A DNA stretch of 64,000 nucleotides from Streptomyces sp. NRRL F-5123 (GTDB lineage: Bacteria; Actinomycetota; Actinomycetes; Streptomycetales; Streptomycetaceae): positions 186,001 through 250,000 of the forward strand of contig NZ_JOHY01000007.1 in the NCBI RefSeq assembly GCF_000721495.1, read 5' to 3'. Numbering within the stretch: the stretch's first letter is position 1; every line of letters begins with the position of its first letter. Both the position numbers and the translations under genes were made by a program. The notes beneath the pieces were generated by a model. That model saw nothing but the letters and a program-made list of their open reading frames with translations, made no database searches and was not told the origin of the DNA. Below, piece by piece: positions 1 to 8,915 of the stretch.

Positions 1-319
1 TCCGCAGGTCGTGCTGCACGTCCAGCGCGAGCCGGCCGCCGTAGTAGCGGCGCATGTACGTCAGCCCGTAGACCACGACCGCGGCCGCGACAAGGGCGAA
101 CGCCCATGGGGCGAGCGGCTTGTCGTGCTTGACGATCACGTCGTCGATGATCAGCCGCGGGACGAGCGGCACCAGTGCGGTGACCGCCATGCCGAGCAGC
201 GACGCCCCGAGCGACAGCAGGACGCTGCGCCTGTACCGCCAGCAGTACGCGGACAGCCGGCGGAGCCATCCCTGCCCCGGGCCGTCCTTCGCCGCTGTTT
301 CCGGCTTCGCCGTCGTCAC
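1..319 (-). CDS. ABC transporter permease/ATP-binding protein, N-terminal part
   Basis: Partial gene running off the left edge; about 106 N-terminal residues are visible. Read on the minus strand from a GTG at 319 with an AGGACGG ribosome site just upstream. The visible part is an N-terminal cytoplasmic segment, then a hydrophobic helix (about residues 33-53), the motif PRLIIDDVIV, a second helix (about 70-88) and RRYYGGRLALDVQHDLR. This is the usual start of a fused exporter (type I ABC, membrane domain first). Substrate cannot be told; the nucleotide-binding domain lies outside the window. Confidence 0.75.
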   Translation of the reverse strand, partial: MTTAKPETAAKDGPGQGWLRRLSAYCWRYRRSVLLSLGASLLGMAVTALVPLVPRLIIDDVIVKHDKPLAPWAFALVAAAVVVYGLTYMRRYYGGRLALDVQHDLR

Positions 320-404
320 GCCGTCCTCCCACCGATTCGTCCGTCGTCCACCCCGCGACTCCAACACGTCCAGCTGCGCATTTCATCCTCCCGCAACAAA
401 AACA

Positions 405-440
405 ACGACCAAGGTCGCACAGGAGTGCGACCTTGGTCGT
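405..440 (-). terminator. Rho-independent terminator after agmatinase
   Basis: A perfect 16-bp stem (405-420 with 425-440, loop AGGA). Read on the minus strand it is followed by a T-rich run (TTGTTTTTGTTG). It sits about 50 nt past the agmatinase stop, so it should end that transcript. Confidence 0.8.
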
Positions 441-487
441 AATCCCTTCGGGTGATTCCGGCCGGCGAGCCGGCGCCGGCGCGGCCG

Positions 488-1456
488 CTAGGAGGCGTCC
501 CGGTCGGCCGCGATCTGCCGGGCCATGATCGTCGTGAGCTCGTAGGCGGTGTGGGAGGCGGCGACCGAGGTGATCTCGGCGTGGTCGTAGGCCGGGGCGA
601 CCTCGACGACGTCCGCGGAGACCAGCGTGCAGTCGGCGAGCCCGCGCAGGATCTCCAGCAGTTCGCGCGAGGTCAGGCCTCCTGCCTCGGGGGTGCCGGT
701 GCCGGGCGCGTGGGCGGGGTCCAGGACGTCGATGTCGACCGAGACGTACAGCGGGCGGTCGCCGATCCGCTCCCTGAGCTGCTGCGCCACCTCGTCGACG
801 CCGCGCCGCATGACATCGGCCGACGTCACGATGCCGAAGCCCATCCGCTCGTCGTCGTCCAGGTCGCGGCGCCCGTACAGCGGGCCGCGGGTGCCGACGT
901 GGCAGAGCGCCGAGGTGTCGAGCAGGCCCTCCTCGACCGCGCGGCGGAAGGGCGTCCCGTGGGTGTAGGGGGCGCCGAAGTAGGTGTCCCAGGTGTCCAG
1001 GTGCGCGTCGAAGTGCAGCAGTGCGACGGGGCCGTGGCGACCGGCGACGGCCCGTAGCAGCGGCAGCGCGATGGTGTGGTCGCCGCCGAGTGTCATCAGC
1101 CGGGCGCCCGTGCCCAGCAGGTCGTCCGCGCCCGCCTGCACGCCCTCCACCGCCTCGGCGATGTCGAAGGGGTTGACGGGAATGTCGCCGGCGTCGGCGA
1201 CCTGGGCGAGTGCGAAGGGCGACGCGTCCTGCGCGGGGTTGTAGGGCCGCAGCAGGCGGGACGCCTCACGGATCGCGTTGCCGCCGAAGCGTGCCCCCGG
1301 GCGGTAGGACACCCCGCTGTCGAACGGGACGCCCACGACGGCGATGTCGGTGCTGCCCACCTCGTCCAGCCGGGGCAGCCGGGCGAAGGTGGCCGGGCCT
1401 GCGAAGCGCGGGGTGCGCGAGGAGTCGACGGGGCCGCGCGGTTGTGCGCTGCTCAT
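488..1456 (-). CDS. speB: Agmatinase / ureohydrolase family
   Basis: 322 residues, the usual length for agmatinases. The ureohydrolase metal ligands are present: GGDHT (His127), DAHLD (Asp150, His152, Asp154) and DIDVLDP (Asp241, Asp243), which hold the binuclear manganese site. Expected reaction: agmatine to putrescine and urea; guanidinobutyrate or a related substrate is also possible because family members look alike at this level. The start is the ATG at 1456 preceded by AAAGGCAG; the open frame runs much further upstream but lacks protein-like sequence. Divergent from the gene at 1628. A clear terminator follows. Confidence 0.9.
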   Translation of the reverse strand: MSSAQPRGPVDSSRTPRFAGPATFARLPRLDEVGSTDIAVVGVPFDSGVSYRPGARFGGNAIREASRLLRPYNPAQDASPFALAQVADAGDIPVNPFDIAEAVEGVQAGADDLLGTGARLMTLGGDHTIALPLLRAVAGRHGPVALLHFDAHLDTWDTYFGAPYTHGTPFRRAVEEGLLDTSALCHVGTRGPLYGRRDLDDDERMGFGIVTSADVMRRGVDEVAQQLRERIGDRPLYVSVDIDVLDPAHAPGTGTPEAGGLTSRELLEILRGLADCTLVSADVVEVAPAYDHAEITSVAASHTAYELTTIMARQIAADRDAS

Positions 1457-1627
1457 GCTGACTGCCTTTCTGCGTGCAGGACGCACGCGGTGCGGGTCCC
1501 GGCGACCGTACGCCGCCGCGGGAAGTCCCCGAGTTGTACGTTCCCGCGCAACCGGGCGGTCTATTACGCCTCGGCGTCGATCCACAGGTCCTCGCACGCG
1601 TCGGCCGCCGGGCGGGACAATGTCCCC

Positions 1628-2431
1628 ATGCCCAAGCATCCCGGCGCCGCCGCGCCCACCCGCCGCGCCCTCGTCTCCCACCTGATACGCGCCCGGATAG
1701 CCGGGGACGTCGCCACGAGCCGGGAGAACAACCTCGACCACTACCGCGAGCTGGCGGAGGGCAACCGCTACTACTGGTTCGGCCTGGACCTCGGCGACCG
1801 CTGGACGGACCGCACGGACGTCCTCGGGCTGATGGCCGAGCGCTGCGGTGTGGTGGCGGACGCCGGGCATGTCGTCGGGCAGGACACGATCGACCCGGAG
1901 CTGACGGTCGACGGCCTGGACCGGATGGCGGTCGCGCTGCACAAGGCGGCGGAGAACCGCTCCCGGGTACTGCTGGCCACCGGTCACCCCGCGGGGCTGT
2001 ACGAGGTGCACCACACGCTCGGCCGCGCGCTGCGGGCGGCGGGCTGCACCCTGGTCCTGCCCGCCGACCGGCTCTACGCCGACGGGGGCGAGATCCGGCA
2101 CGTCGGGTCGGTCGCCATGTTGCACCGGGCCGGAGGCCTGGTGCACACCCACTCGCCGGACCCCATGCGGGAGGTCCTCACCGGTCTGGAGCGCCAGGGC
2201 GAGGCGCCGCCCGATCTGGTGGTCGCCGACCACGGCTGGGCGGGCTGCGCGGGCTCCCGAGGCATCGACACGGTCGGCTTCGCCGACAGTAACGACCCGG
2301 CCCTCTTCGTCGGCGAGGCCGAGGGGAAGGTGCTGGTGACGGTGCCGCTGGACGACAACGTGCCGCCGCACCTGTACGCGCCGATGACGGCGTACCTGCT
2401 GGCGCAGGCCGGGCTTCCGCAGCCCGACTGA
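1628..2431 (+). CDS. Putative phosphatase (actinobacterial family)
   Basis: 267 residues, soluble. The sequence resembles the conserved actinobacterial proteins annotated as phosphatase (PF15698 type). Visible conserved stretches are [20 protein letters not shown] near residue 38, [15 protein letters not shown] near 118 and [15 protein letters not shown] near 200, the last two rich in His/Asp/Gly that could bind metal or phosphate. Divergent from agmatinase. Substrate unknown; the phosphatase name rests on recalled family membership, not on a demonstrated motif. Confidence 0.6.
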   Translation: MPKHPGAAAPTRRALVSHLIRARIAGDVATSRENNLDHYRELAEGNRYYWFGLDLGDRWTDRTDVLGLMAERCGVVADAGHVVGQDTIDPELTVDGLDRMAVALHKAAENRSRVLLATGHPAGLYEVHHTLGRALRAAGCTLVLPADRLYADGGEIRHVGSVAMLHRAGGLVHTHSPDPMREVLTGLERQGEAPPDLVVADHGWAGCAGSRGIDTVGFADSNDPALFVGEAEGKVLVTVPLDDNVPPHLYAPMTAYLLAQAGLPQPD

Positions 2432-2455
2432 GGCCCCGCGGCGGTCCGCGTGGAC

Positions 2456-2484
2456 CTGACGCGCCCCCGATCCCTCGTTACGAT
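2456..2484 (+). promoter_or_regulatory. Candidate vegetative promoter of the two-component pair
   Basis: CTGACG (2456-2461), 17 nt, TACGAT (2479-2484), close to the Streptomyces housekeeping consensus. Transcription would start near 2491, just before the response regulator. Confidence 0.5.
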
Positions 2485-2517
2485 CAGTGAAGGATGGCGA
2501 GGAAGGCGGGCGGCAGC

Positions 2518-3219
2518 GTGGTCCAGGTAGCGATCGTCGACGACGAAGCGCTGGTCAGGGCAGCCCTGCGGAGCATCCTCGAATCCTCGGGCGACATCCG
2601 CGTGGTCGCCGACTGTGACGGCCACCAGGCGCTGGACGAGGTCGCCGGCTCCCGCCCCGACCTGGTGCTGCTCGACGCGGTGATGCCCGAGCCCGACGAC
2701 GGTCTGAGTGTCCTGCGCGCGCTGCGTGCCCTGCCGGAGCCGCCCGCGGTGGCCATGCTGACCGCCTTCGACACCAGCGCGCACCTGCGGGCCGCGATGG
2801 CGGCGGGGGCCAGCGGCTTCCTGCTCAAGGACACCGCGGTCGGCACCCTGATCGACGCCGTGCGCATCCTCGCCTCCGGGGGCACGGTCTTCACCCCGAC
2901 CGTGGGCCGGGCCGTGGTCGACGGCTTCCTCTGCGCCCCGCTCCACGGCCCGGATCCCGTACCGGAGCGGGAGCCCGGCAATGTACGGGAGGCGCCGGGC
3001 GCCGCCGTGGGCGCGCTCACCGGGCGGGAGCGGGACGTGCTGGCACTGCTGGCCGCGGGCGAGCCGAACGCGCGGATCGCGGCGGAGCTGCGCATCTCCG
3101 TGGGCACGGTGAAGGACCACGTCCGCGCGGTGCTGCGGAAGCTGGGCGCCCCCAACCGGGTGGCCGCCGCGGTCATCGCGCACCAGTCGGGGCTGGCCCG
3201 GTATCCGGAGCGCGGGTGA
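2518..3219 (+). CDS. NarL/LuxR-family response regulator
   Basis: About 233 residues from GTG 2518. Receiver domain at the N-terminus with the acidic pair VDDE, phospho-acceptor Asp in LVLLDAVMP (Asp53) and the Lys of LLKDT. The C-terminal LuxR helix-turn-helix starts at [13 protein letters not shown] (about 170) with the recognition helix near [16 protein letters not shown]. An ATG at 2494 is in frame but abuts its GAAGG; GTG 2518 has GAGGAAGG upstream and gives a standard receiver N-terminus, so I prefer it. If the promoter above is right, ATG 2494 could still be used as a near-leaderless start. It is coupled by a GTGA overlap to the kinase that follows, its likely partner. Confidence 0.9.
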   Translation: MVQVAIVDDEALVRAALRSILESSGDIRVVADCDGHQALDEVAGSRPDLVLLDAVMPEPDDGLSVLRALRALPEPPAVAMLTAFDTSAHLRAAMAAGASGFLLKDTAVGTLIDAVRILASGGTVFTPTVGRAVVDGFLCAPLHGPDPVPEREPGNVREAPGAAVGALTGRERDVLALLAAGEPNARIAAELRISVGTVKDHVRAVLRKLGAPNRVAAAVIAHQSGLARYPERG

Positions 3220-4403
3220 GATTCCGCGCCGCGGCCCCCGACACGGCGCTGCTGGCCCTCTCCGCGACCGAGGTATGGGCCACCCGGTCCTTCGGCGGGC
3301 CCGTCTCGCTGGTCTTCGCCTGCCTCGGCACGGCGGCTCTGCCCCTGCGCCACCGCTTCCCCCTGGCGGCGTACGCGACGACGCTGCCCGCACTCGCCCT
3401 CGGCTACATCTGGTTCTCGCCGATGGGCACCCTCTACGAGATCTCGGCGGGCGGGGCCGCGCGAGGACGTGGCATATTGCCGCGCCGTACGCGCCGCTCG
3501 GCAATGGCCGGGTGGATGTCCGGCCGGGCGCTGCTGATCGGCGGCTGCGCGCTGCTCGCGGCGGTGGTGAACCTCGCGCCCTGGCCCTTCCGCGACCCGG
3601 TCTCCTGGTCGCTGTCGGACACGATCCTCGCGGTCATGCTGTCCGCACTGCTGGCCGTGGCGCCGACCGCGCTGGGCCTGCTGGCATCTTCCCGCCGCGA
3701 GCTGACCGGACGGCTGGCGGAGCTGGCGGCCAGCAGGGAGCGCGAGCACGCGCTGGCCGCGGAGCAGGCGGTGGTGCGCGAGCGGGCGCGGCTGGCCCGC
3801 GAGATGCACGACACCGTCGCCCACCACATCAGCCTGATCGCCGTGCAGTCCGGCGCGCTGGAGGCGACGGCGAAGGGGCCGCAGGCGCGGGCCGCGGCGA
3901 GCGCCGTACGCGAGCTGAGCCGGGACGCTCTGGACGAGCTGCGCCGGATGGTCGGCCTGCTCCGGTTGCCCGCCGCGACGGCGCGGGAGCTGGCCGCGGG
4001 CCCGGGCCTGGCCGGCATCCCGGCGCTCATCGCGGCGGCGGGGCCGCAGACGCACGGGGACCTGGCCGCGGTCGTGGAAGGGGCGGACGGCGAGCCGCCG
4101 GCCGAGGTGCAGCAGGCCGCGTACCGCATCGTGCAGGAGGCGCTGACCAATGTGCGCAAGCACGCGCCCGGAGCCCCCACCCGGGTGCGTGTGGAGCGCA
4201 GGGGCACCGAACTGCTGGTGGAGGTGCGCAACGGCCCGGGCGCCGAGCCGCCGGCCGCGCTCCCGTCCGGCGGCCACGGCCTGGCCGGGCTGCGCGAGCG
4301 CGCCGTCCAGCTCGGCGGGGAATTCGCCGCGCTGCCCGCACCGTCAGGAGGCTTCCTGGTACGGGCCAGGCTGCCGCTCCTCGCGGACGGCCCGGCGGCG
4401 TGA
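3216..4403 (+). CDS. Sensor histidine kinase (HisKA_3 type)
   Basis: 395 residues. The N-terminal half has about four to five hydrophobic helices broken by a basic segment (ARGRGILPRRTRRS near 82-95), so it is a membrane sensor without a large extracellular domain. The phospho-acceptor box is REMHDTVAHHISL (His198). The ATPase domain shows the N box EALTNVRKHA (Asn312) and a G box GGHGLAGLRERA near 352. The start is a GTG sharing GTGA with the response regulator stop. No signal can be inferred. Confidence 0.9.
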   Translation: MRFRAAAPDTALLALSATEVWATRSFGGPVSLVFACLGTAALPLRHRFPLAAYATTLPALALGYIWFSPMGTLYEISAGGAARGRGILPRRTRRSAMAGWMSGRALLIGGCALLAAVVNLAPWPFRDPVSWSLSDTILAVMLSALLAVAPTALGLLASSRRELTGRLAELAASREREHALAAEQAVVRERARLAREMHDTVAHHISLIAVQSGALEATAKGPQARAAASAVRELSRDALDELRRMVGLLRLPAATARELAAGPGLAGIPALIAAAGPQTHGDLAAVVEGADGEPPAEVQQAAYRIVQEALTNVRKHAPGAPTRVRVERRGTELLVEVRNGPGAEPPAALPSGGHGLAGLRERAVQLGGEFAALPAPSGGFLVRARLPLLADGPAA

Positions 4404-4423
4404 GCAGCGGAGCGGCCACCCCG

Positions 4424-5308
4424 TCAGGTCCGGGGGGTGCGGACCAGGCCTTCCTGGATGACCGAGACGGCGAGCCGGCCGTCCTGGGTGTAGATGCGGG
4501 CCGAGGCCAGGCCGCGGCCGCCGGAGGCGGAGGGGCTGTGCTGGTCGTAGAGCAGCCACTCGTCGGCGCGGAAGGGCCGGTGGAACCACATGGCGTGGTC
4601 CAGGCTCGCGCCGACGACGTCGCCGACCGCCCACCCGCCCCGCCCGTGCGCGAGCAGTACGGAATCCAGCAGCGTCATGTCGGACACGTAGGTCGCGAGG
4701 CACACGTGCAGCAGCGGGTCGTCGGCGAGCTTGCCGCGGGTGCGGAACCAGACCTGGGAGCGCGGCTCGCGCGCGGTGCCGGCGGTCAGGAACGGCGGGT
4801 CCTCGACATAGCGCAGGTCGACGGCCGCGCGCGCTTCCAGCAGCCGGTCGACGACGCCGGGGTCGGGGAACTTGTCGGCATGGGCGGGCAGCAGCTCCGC
4901 GGCGTCCGGCAGCGTTTCCGGGTCGGGCGCCTGCGGCATCGGCTCCTGGTGCTCCAGCCCCTCTTCCGCGGTCTGGAAGGAGGCCGAAAGGTGGAAGATC
5001 GGCTGGCCGTGCTGGATCGCGACCACCCGCCGGGTGGTGAAGGAGCGGCCGTCACGGATGCGGTCGACCTGGTAGACGATCGGCGCGCCGGGGTCGCCGG
5101 GACGCAGGAAGTACGCGTGCAGGGAGTGCGCCCCGCGGTCCGCGGGGACGGTGCGCCCGGCGGCGACCAGGGCCTGCGCGGCGACCTGGCCGCCGAAGAC
5201 CCGCGGCACGACCGCCGGGCGGCTGACACCGCGGAAGATGTCCTGCTCGATCGGTTCGAGATCGAGCAGGGCGAGCAGTGCTTCCAGGGGCTCGTTCAGT
5301 TCGCTCAC
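4424..5308 (-). CDS. tesB: Acyl-CoA thioesterase II
   Basis: 294 residues, a double hot-dog thioesterase. The C-terminal half carries the family residues: Asp in SLDHAMWFHRPF, Ser in YDQHSPSASGGRG and Gln in SVIQEGLVR. It hydrolyses acyl-CoA to free acid and CoA in the cytoplasm. The start is GTG at 5308, overlapping the stop of the acyl-CoA dehydrogenase upstream (GTGA), so the two are translationally coupled in one minus-strand operon. Confidence 0.9.
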   Translation of the reverse strand: MSELNEPLEALLALLDLEPIEQDIFRGVSRPAVVPRVFGGQVAAQALVAAGRTVPADRGAHSLHAYFLRPGDPGAPIVYQVDRIRDGRSFTTRRVVAIQHGQPIFHLSASFQTAEEGLEHQEPMPQAPDPETLPDAAELLPAHADKFPDPGVVDRLLEARAAVDLRYVEDPPFLTAGTAREPRSQVWFRTRGKLADDPLLHVCLATYVSDMTLLDSVLLAHGRGGWAVGDVVGASLDHAMWFHRPFRADEWLLYDQHSPSASGGRGLASARIYTQDGRLAVSVIQEGLVRTPRT

Positions 5309-6462
5309 AGGCCCATCGACTTGGCGATGATCGACTTCATGACCTCGCTCGTGCCGCCGTAGATGCGGTTGACGCGGTTGTCGGCGTACAGGCGCGCGAT
5401 CGGGTACTCGTTCATGTAACCGTATCCGCCGTGGAGCTGCAGGCAGCGGTCGATCACCCGCGCGGCGACCTCGGTGCAGAACAGCTTCGCGGACGCGGCG
5501 TCGGCGGCGGTCAGCTCGCGCACGTCGTGGGCGTCGAGGGCGCGGTCGACGACGGCCTGGGCGGCGTCCACCTCGGCCTGGCAGGCGGCCAGCTCGAACT
5601 TGGTGTTCTGGAACGACGCGACGGACTGGCCGAAGACCGTGCGGTCCTGGACGTAGGCCTTGGTGAAGCGGATCGCGGCGGCGGCCTGGGCGTAGGCGCC
5701 GACCGCGATGGCCAGCCGCTCCTGGGGCAGGTTCTGGCCGAGGTAGGAGAAGCCCTTGCCCTCCTCGCCGAGCAGGTCCTCCAGCGGGATCCGGACGTCG
5801 GTGAAGGACAGCTCCGCGGTGTCGGAGGTCTTCAGGCCGAGCTTGTCCAGCTTGCGGCCCACCGTGTAGCCGTCCGACGCGGTGTCGACGACGAAGAGCG
5901 AGATGCCCGCCCGGCGGTCCTCCTTCGTCGCGGGCGCGGTGCGCGCGCAGACGATGACGCGGTCGGCGTGGACGCCGCCGGTGATGAAGGTCTTGGCACC
6001 GTTGAGCACGTAGTGGCTGCCGTCGGCGGAGAGCTTGGCGGTGGTCTTCATGCCGGCGAGGTCGGAGCCCGTGCCCGGTTCGGTCATCGCGATGGCGAAC
6101 ATGGTCTCGCCGCTCGCGAAGCCCGGCAGCCAGCGCTTCTTCTGCTCCTCGGTGGCGTACGCCGTCACGTACGGCAGGCACAGGCCGGTGTGGACGCTGC
6201 TGCCGCCGAAGCTGACCCCGGCGCGGGCGCACTCCTCGGTGACGACGGCCTGGAACTTGAAGCTCTCCTCGCCCGCGCCGCCGAACTCCTCGGGCACCTC
6301 GATACCGAAGACGCCCAGCTCACCGAGCTTGCGGTAGAAGTCGCGCGGCGCCTGGCCGGCGGCCAGCCACTCGTCGTAGACCGGGACGACCTCGGCCTCG
6401 ATGAAGGCGCGTATCGTCTCGCGGAATGCTTCGTGGTCCTCGTTGAACACCGTACGACGCAC
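5305..6462 (-). CDS. Acyl-CoA dehydrogenase, long-chain type
   Basis: 385 residues from GTG 6462, which has GGGAGG six bases upstream; the longer frame upstream is not protein-like. FAD/substrate motifs AIAMTEPGTGSDLAG near 125 and LHGGYGYMNEYPIARLY near 345 are typical. The position that holds the catalytic Glu in medium-chain enzymes is Gly here (RIYGGTSEVM). A Glu is present in LPQERLAIA (about 240), where long-chain and isovaleryl-CoA dehydrogenases keep their base. It should therefore be active on long or branched acyl-CoA. It lies upstream of tesB and downstream of the TetR gene in the same direction. Confidence 0.9.
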   Translation of the reverse strand: MRRTVFNEDHEAFRETIRAFIEAEVVPVYDEWLAAGQAPRDFYRKLGELGVFGIEVPEEFGGAGEESFKFQAVVTEECARAGVSFGGSSVHTGLCLPYVTAYATEEQKKRWLPGFASGETMFAIAMTEPGTGSDLAGMKTTAKLSADGSHYVLNGAKTFITGGVHADRVIVCARTAPATKEDRRAGISLFVVDTASDGYTVGRKLDKLGLKTSDTAELSFTDVRIPLEDLLGEEGKGFSYLGQNLPQERLAIAVGAYAQAAAAIRFTKAYVQDRTVFGQSVASFQNTKFELAACQAEVDAAQAVVDRALDAHDVRELTAADAASAKLFCTEVAARVIDRCLQLHGGYGYMNEYPIARLYADNRVNRIYGGTSEVMKSIIAKSMGL

Positions 6463-6558
6463 AGCGCGCCTCCCGTCGGCGAGTGGTGACGACTGAACTG
6501 ACTGACCGGCCCGCCGTTTCCCCGCCTCGCACCGGCAGGGCGGCACGACGGACGGGAT

Positions 6559-6575
6559 AAGCAAGCGCTCAGTAA
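6559..6575. promoter_or_regulatory. Possible regulator half-palindrome upstream of the acyl-CoA dehydrogenase
   Basis: AAGCAAGCGCTCAGTAA, centred on AGCGCT, lies about 100 nt before the dehydrogenase start and overlaps the TetR stop. It resembles TetR-family sites near fatty-acid genes, but it is imperfect and differs from the two strong sites at 7203 and 7232. Confidence 0.25.
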
Positions 6576-7180
6576 GTTACCCGCCAGTCCTGCGCGCTGT
6601 CCAGGGCGCCCAGGGCGCCGAGAGCCAGCTTGCGCAGCAGTTCGGACATCCCGGCGCGGCTCGCGAGGACGGCCTGGGCGCCTAGGTGCGGCGTCGAGTT
6701 GAGCAGGCCGAAGACGGCGTGGACAGCCGTGCGCACCTCACGCTCCGTGGCGTCCGGATGGACCGCGCCGACCACTCCCACCCACACCTCCACGTACTGA
6801 CGCTGGAGCTGACGGACGAGCTTGCGGTCGGACTCGCGCAGCCGGTCCAGCTCGCGGTCGTGCAGGGTGATCAGCGGCCGGTCGTCGATCGCGAAGTCGA
6901 TGTGGCCGCGGATCAGCGCGTTCAGCGCCTGCTCCGGACCGGCCGCCTCGGCGACCCGGCGCCGGCCGGCGGTCAGCAGTCGGCCGCTGATCCCCACCAG
7001 CAGCTCGGCGAGCATCGCGTCCTTGCCCGCGAAGTGCCGGTAGAGCCCGGGACCGCTGATACCGACAGCGGCACCTATCTCGTCCACGCCCACGCCGTGG
7101 AAGCCGCGCTCGGCGAAGAGCCGCGCGGCCTCCCTGAGGATCTGGTCGCGCCGGCTGAGCGCCGAATTCGTCGAGTTCAT
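6569..7180 (-). CDS. TetR-family transcriptional regulator
   Basis: 203 residues from ATG 7180 (a TTG at 7198 would add six residues; neither has a strong ribosome site). The N-terminal helix-turn-helix spans about residues 15-55 (ILREAARLFAERGFHGVGVD and GISGPGLYRHFAGKDAM). The C-terminal ligand domain has no obvious similarity I can name. It is divergent from the methylcrotonyl-CoA carboxylase operon, with two matching palindromes between, and codirectional with the acyl-CoA dehydrogenase and thioesterase. It probably represses both sides and responds to an acyl-CoA (inference). Confidence 0.9.
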   Translation of the reverse strand: MNSTNSALSRRDQILREAARLFAERGFHGVGVDEIGAAVGISGPGLYRHFAGKDAMLAELLVGISGRLLTAGRRRVAEAAGPEQALNALIRGHIDFAIDDRPLITLHDRELDRLRESDRKLVRQLQRQYVEVWVGVVGAVHPDATEREVRTAVHAVFGLLNSTPHLGAQAVLASRAGMSELLRKLALGALGALDSAQDWRVTY

Positions 7181-7202
7181 GAGGTCGAGTCTAGACAATC
7201 CG

Positions 7203-7218
7203 GTTAGCGAGCGTTAAC
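7203..7218. promoter_or_regulatory. TetR operator candidate 1
   Basis: GTTAGCGAGCGTTAAC, an imperfect 16-bp palindrome directly upstream of the TetR gene. It matches the second site in 14 of 16 positions when that one is reverse-complemented; both fit GTTARCGNNCGYTAAC on one strand or the other. Confidence 0.7.
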
Positions 7219-7231
7219 GTGGGGTAATCAA

Positions 7232-7247
7232 GTTAACGACCGCTAAC
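7232..7247. promoter_or_regulatory. TetR operator candidate 2
   Basis: GTTAACGACCGCTAAC, 29 bp centre to centre from the first site and about 33 bp before the carboxylase start. Paired sites in a divergent promoter suggest control of both transcripts by the TetR protein. Confidence 0.7.
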
Positions 7248-7279
7248 ATCCTCGCTCGCATCACCGGGGGGGCAGAACC

Positions 7280-8908
7280 ATGGCAGCACCCGTCCTCACC
7301 ACTACCGCGGATCCGGCATCCGAGGCGTTTCGCACCAACGCGGCCGCGCACACCGCACTCTCCGCGCACCTGCGCGACACGCTCGCGGCCGCGCGCCTGG
7401 GCGGTGGGGAGAGGGCCAGATCCCGACATACGGCGCGGGGGAAGCTCTTGCCCAGAGACCGGGTGGACGGGCTGCTCGACCCCGGCTCGCCCTTCCTCGA
7501 ACTGGCACCGCTGGCCGCCGAGGGGATGTACGACGGGCAGGCGCCGGCCGCCGGGGTGATCGCGGGTATCGGCCGGGTGGCCGGACGCGAGGTCGTGGTG
7601 GTCGCCAACGACGCGACGGTCAAGGGGGGCACCTATTACCCCATGACGGTCAAGAAGCACCTGCGCGCCCAGGAGGTCGCCCTCGACAACCGGCTGCCGT
7701 GCGTCTACCTGGTCGACTCCGGCGGCGCCTTCCTCCCCCGGCAGGACGAGGTCTTCCCCGACCGCGACCACTTCGGCCGGATCTTCTACAACCAGGCCAC
7801 CATGTCCGCCCGCGGCATCCCGCAGATCGCGGCCGTGCTGGGATCGTGCACCGCAGGCGGCGCGTACGTCCCGGCGATGAGCGACGAGGCGGTGATCGTC
7901 CGGGGGCAGGGCACGATCTTCCTGGGCGGGCCGCCGCTGGTGAAGGCCGCCACCGGCGAGGTGGTCACGGCCGAGGAACTGGGCGGCGGCGAGGTGCACT
8001 CCCGGATCTCGGGGGTCACCGACCATCTCGCCGAGGACGACGCGCACGCGCTGAGCATCGTGCGGGACATCGTCGCCACCCTCCCCCGGCGCCCCGCCCC
8101 GCCCTGGCCGCTGCGGCCGGCCGAGCCGCCGGCCGTGGATCCCGCCGGCCTCTACGGGGTGGTGCCGGTCGACTCCCGCACCCCCTACGACGTGCGCGAG
8201 GTGATCGCCCGGCTGGTCGACGGCAGCCGGTTCGCCGAGTTCAAGGCGGAGTACGGAACGACCCTGGTCACCGGCTTCGCCCAGCTGGCGGGCCACCCGG
8301 TGGGGATCGTGGCGAACAACGGCATCCTGTTCGGCGAATCGGCCCTCAAGGGCGCCCACTTCATCCAGCTGTGCGACCAGCGCGGCATCCCGCTGCTCTT
8401 CCTGCAGAACATCTCGGGCTTCATGGTCGGCCGGCAGTACGAGGCGGGCGGCATCGCCAAGCACGGCGCCAAGATGGTCACGGCCGTGGCCTGCGCGCGG
8501 GTCCCCAAGCTCACCGTCGTGATCGGCGGGTCCTACGGGGCGGGCAACTACTCGATGTGCGGCCGGGCGTACAGCCCGCGCTTCCTGTGGATGTGGCCCA
8601 ACGCCAAGATCTCCGTGATGGGTGGCGAGCAGGCCGCCTCGGTGCTCGCGACGGTCAAGCGCGACCAGCTCGCCGCAGCCGGCGAGAAGTGGAGCGAGGA
8701 GGACGAGGAAGCCTTCAAGAAACCCGTCCGAGAGCAGTACGAGACGCAGGGCAACGCCTACTACGCCACCGCCAGGCTCTGGGACGACGGGGTGATCGAC
8801 CCGCTGGAGACCCGCACGGTGCTGGGCCTGGCGCTCACCGCCTGCGCCAACGCCCCGCTGCCCGCCGCCGATCCCGCCGCGCCCGGCTACGGCGTCTTCC
8901 GGATGTGA
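7280..8908 (+). CDS. accD1: 3-Methylcrotonyl-CoA carboxylase beta (carboxyltransferase) subunit
   Basis: 542 residues with the two-part carboxyltransferase fold. [20 protein letters not shown] (near 113-132) and [20 protein letters not shown] (near 149) are characteristic of methylcrotonyl-CoA rather than acetyl/propionyl-CoA subunits. Gly-rich acyl-CoA and biotin loops are [13 protein letters not shown] (near 190) and [16 protein letters not shown] (near 415). With the next gene it carboxylates 3-methylcrotonyl-CoA in leucine breakdown. It is first in a four-gene operon with carboxylase alpha, HMG-CoA lyase and acyl-CoA dehydrogenase, behind the TetR operators. Confidence 0.93.
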   Translation: MAAPVLTTTADPASEAFRTNAAAHTALSAHLRDTLAAARLGGGERARSRHTARGKLLPRDRVDGLLDPGSPFLELAPLAAEGMYDGQAPAAGVIAGIGRVAGREVVVVANDATVKGGTYYPMTVKKHLRAQEVALDNRLPCVYLVDSGGAFLPRQDEVFPDRDHFGRIFYNQATMSARGIPQIAAVLGSCTAGGAYVPAMSDEAVIVRGQGTIFLGGPPLVKAATGEVVTAEELGGGEVHSRISGVTDHLAEDDAHALSIVRDIVATLPRRPAPPWPLRPAEPPAVDPAGLYGVVPVDSRTPYDVREVIARLVDGSRFAEFKAEYGTTLVTGFAQLAGHPVGIVANNGILFGESALKGAHFIQLCDQRGIPLLFLQNISGFMVGRQYEAGGIAKHGAKMVTAVACARVPKLTVVIGGSYGAGNYSMCGRAYSPRFLWMWPNAKISVMGGEQAASVLATVKRDQLAAAGEKWSEEDEEAFKKPVREQYETQGNAYYATARLWDDGVIDPLETRTVLGLALTACANAPLPAADPAAPGYGVFRM

Positions 8909-8915
8909 GGCCGAG

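Noticed and set aside
1457..2371. Open frame extending the agmatinase gene far upstream
   Set aside because: The extension reads as Arg/Gly-rich shadow of the phosphatase gene on the other strand; the family starts near ATG 1456, which has a ribosome site.
2494..2517. ATG 2494 as response regulator start
   Set aside because: Its only ribosome-like bases touch the ATG and it adds eight residues before a standard receiver start; kept as a possible near-leaderless alternative.
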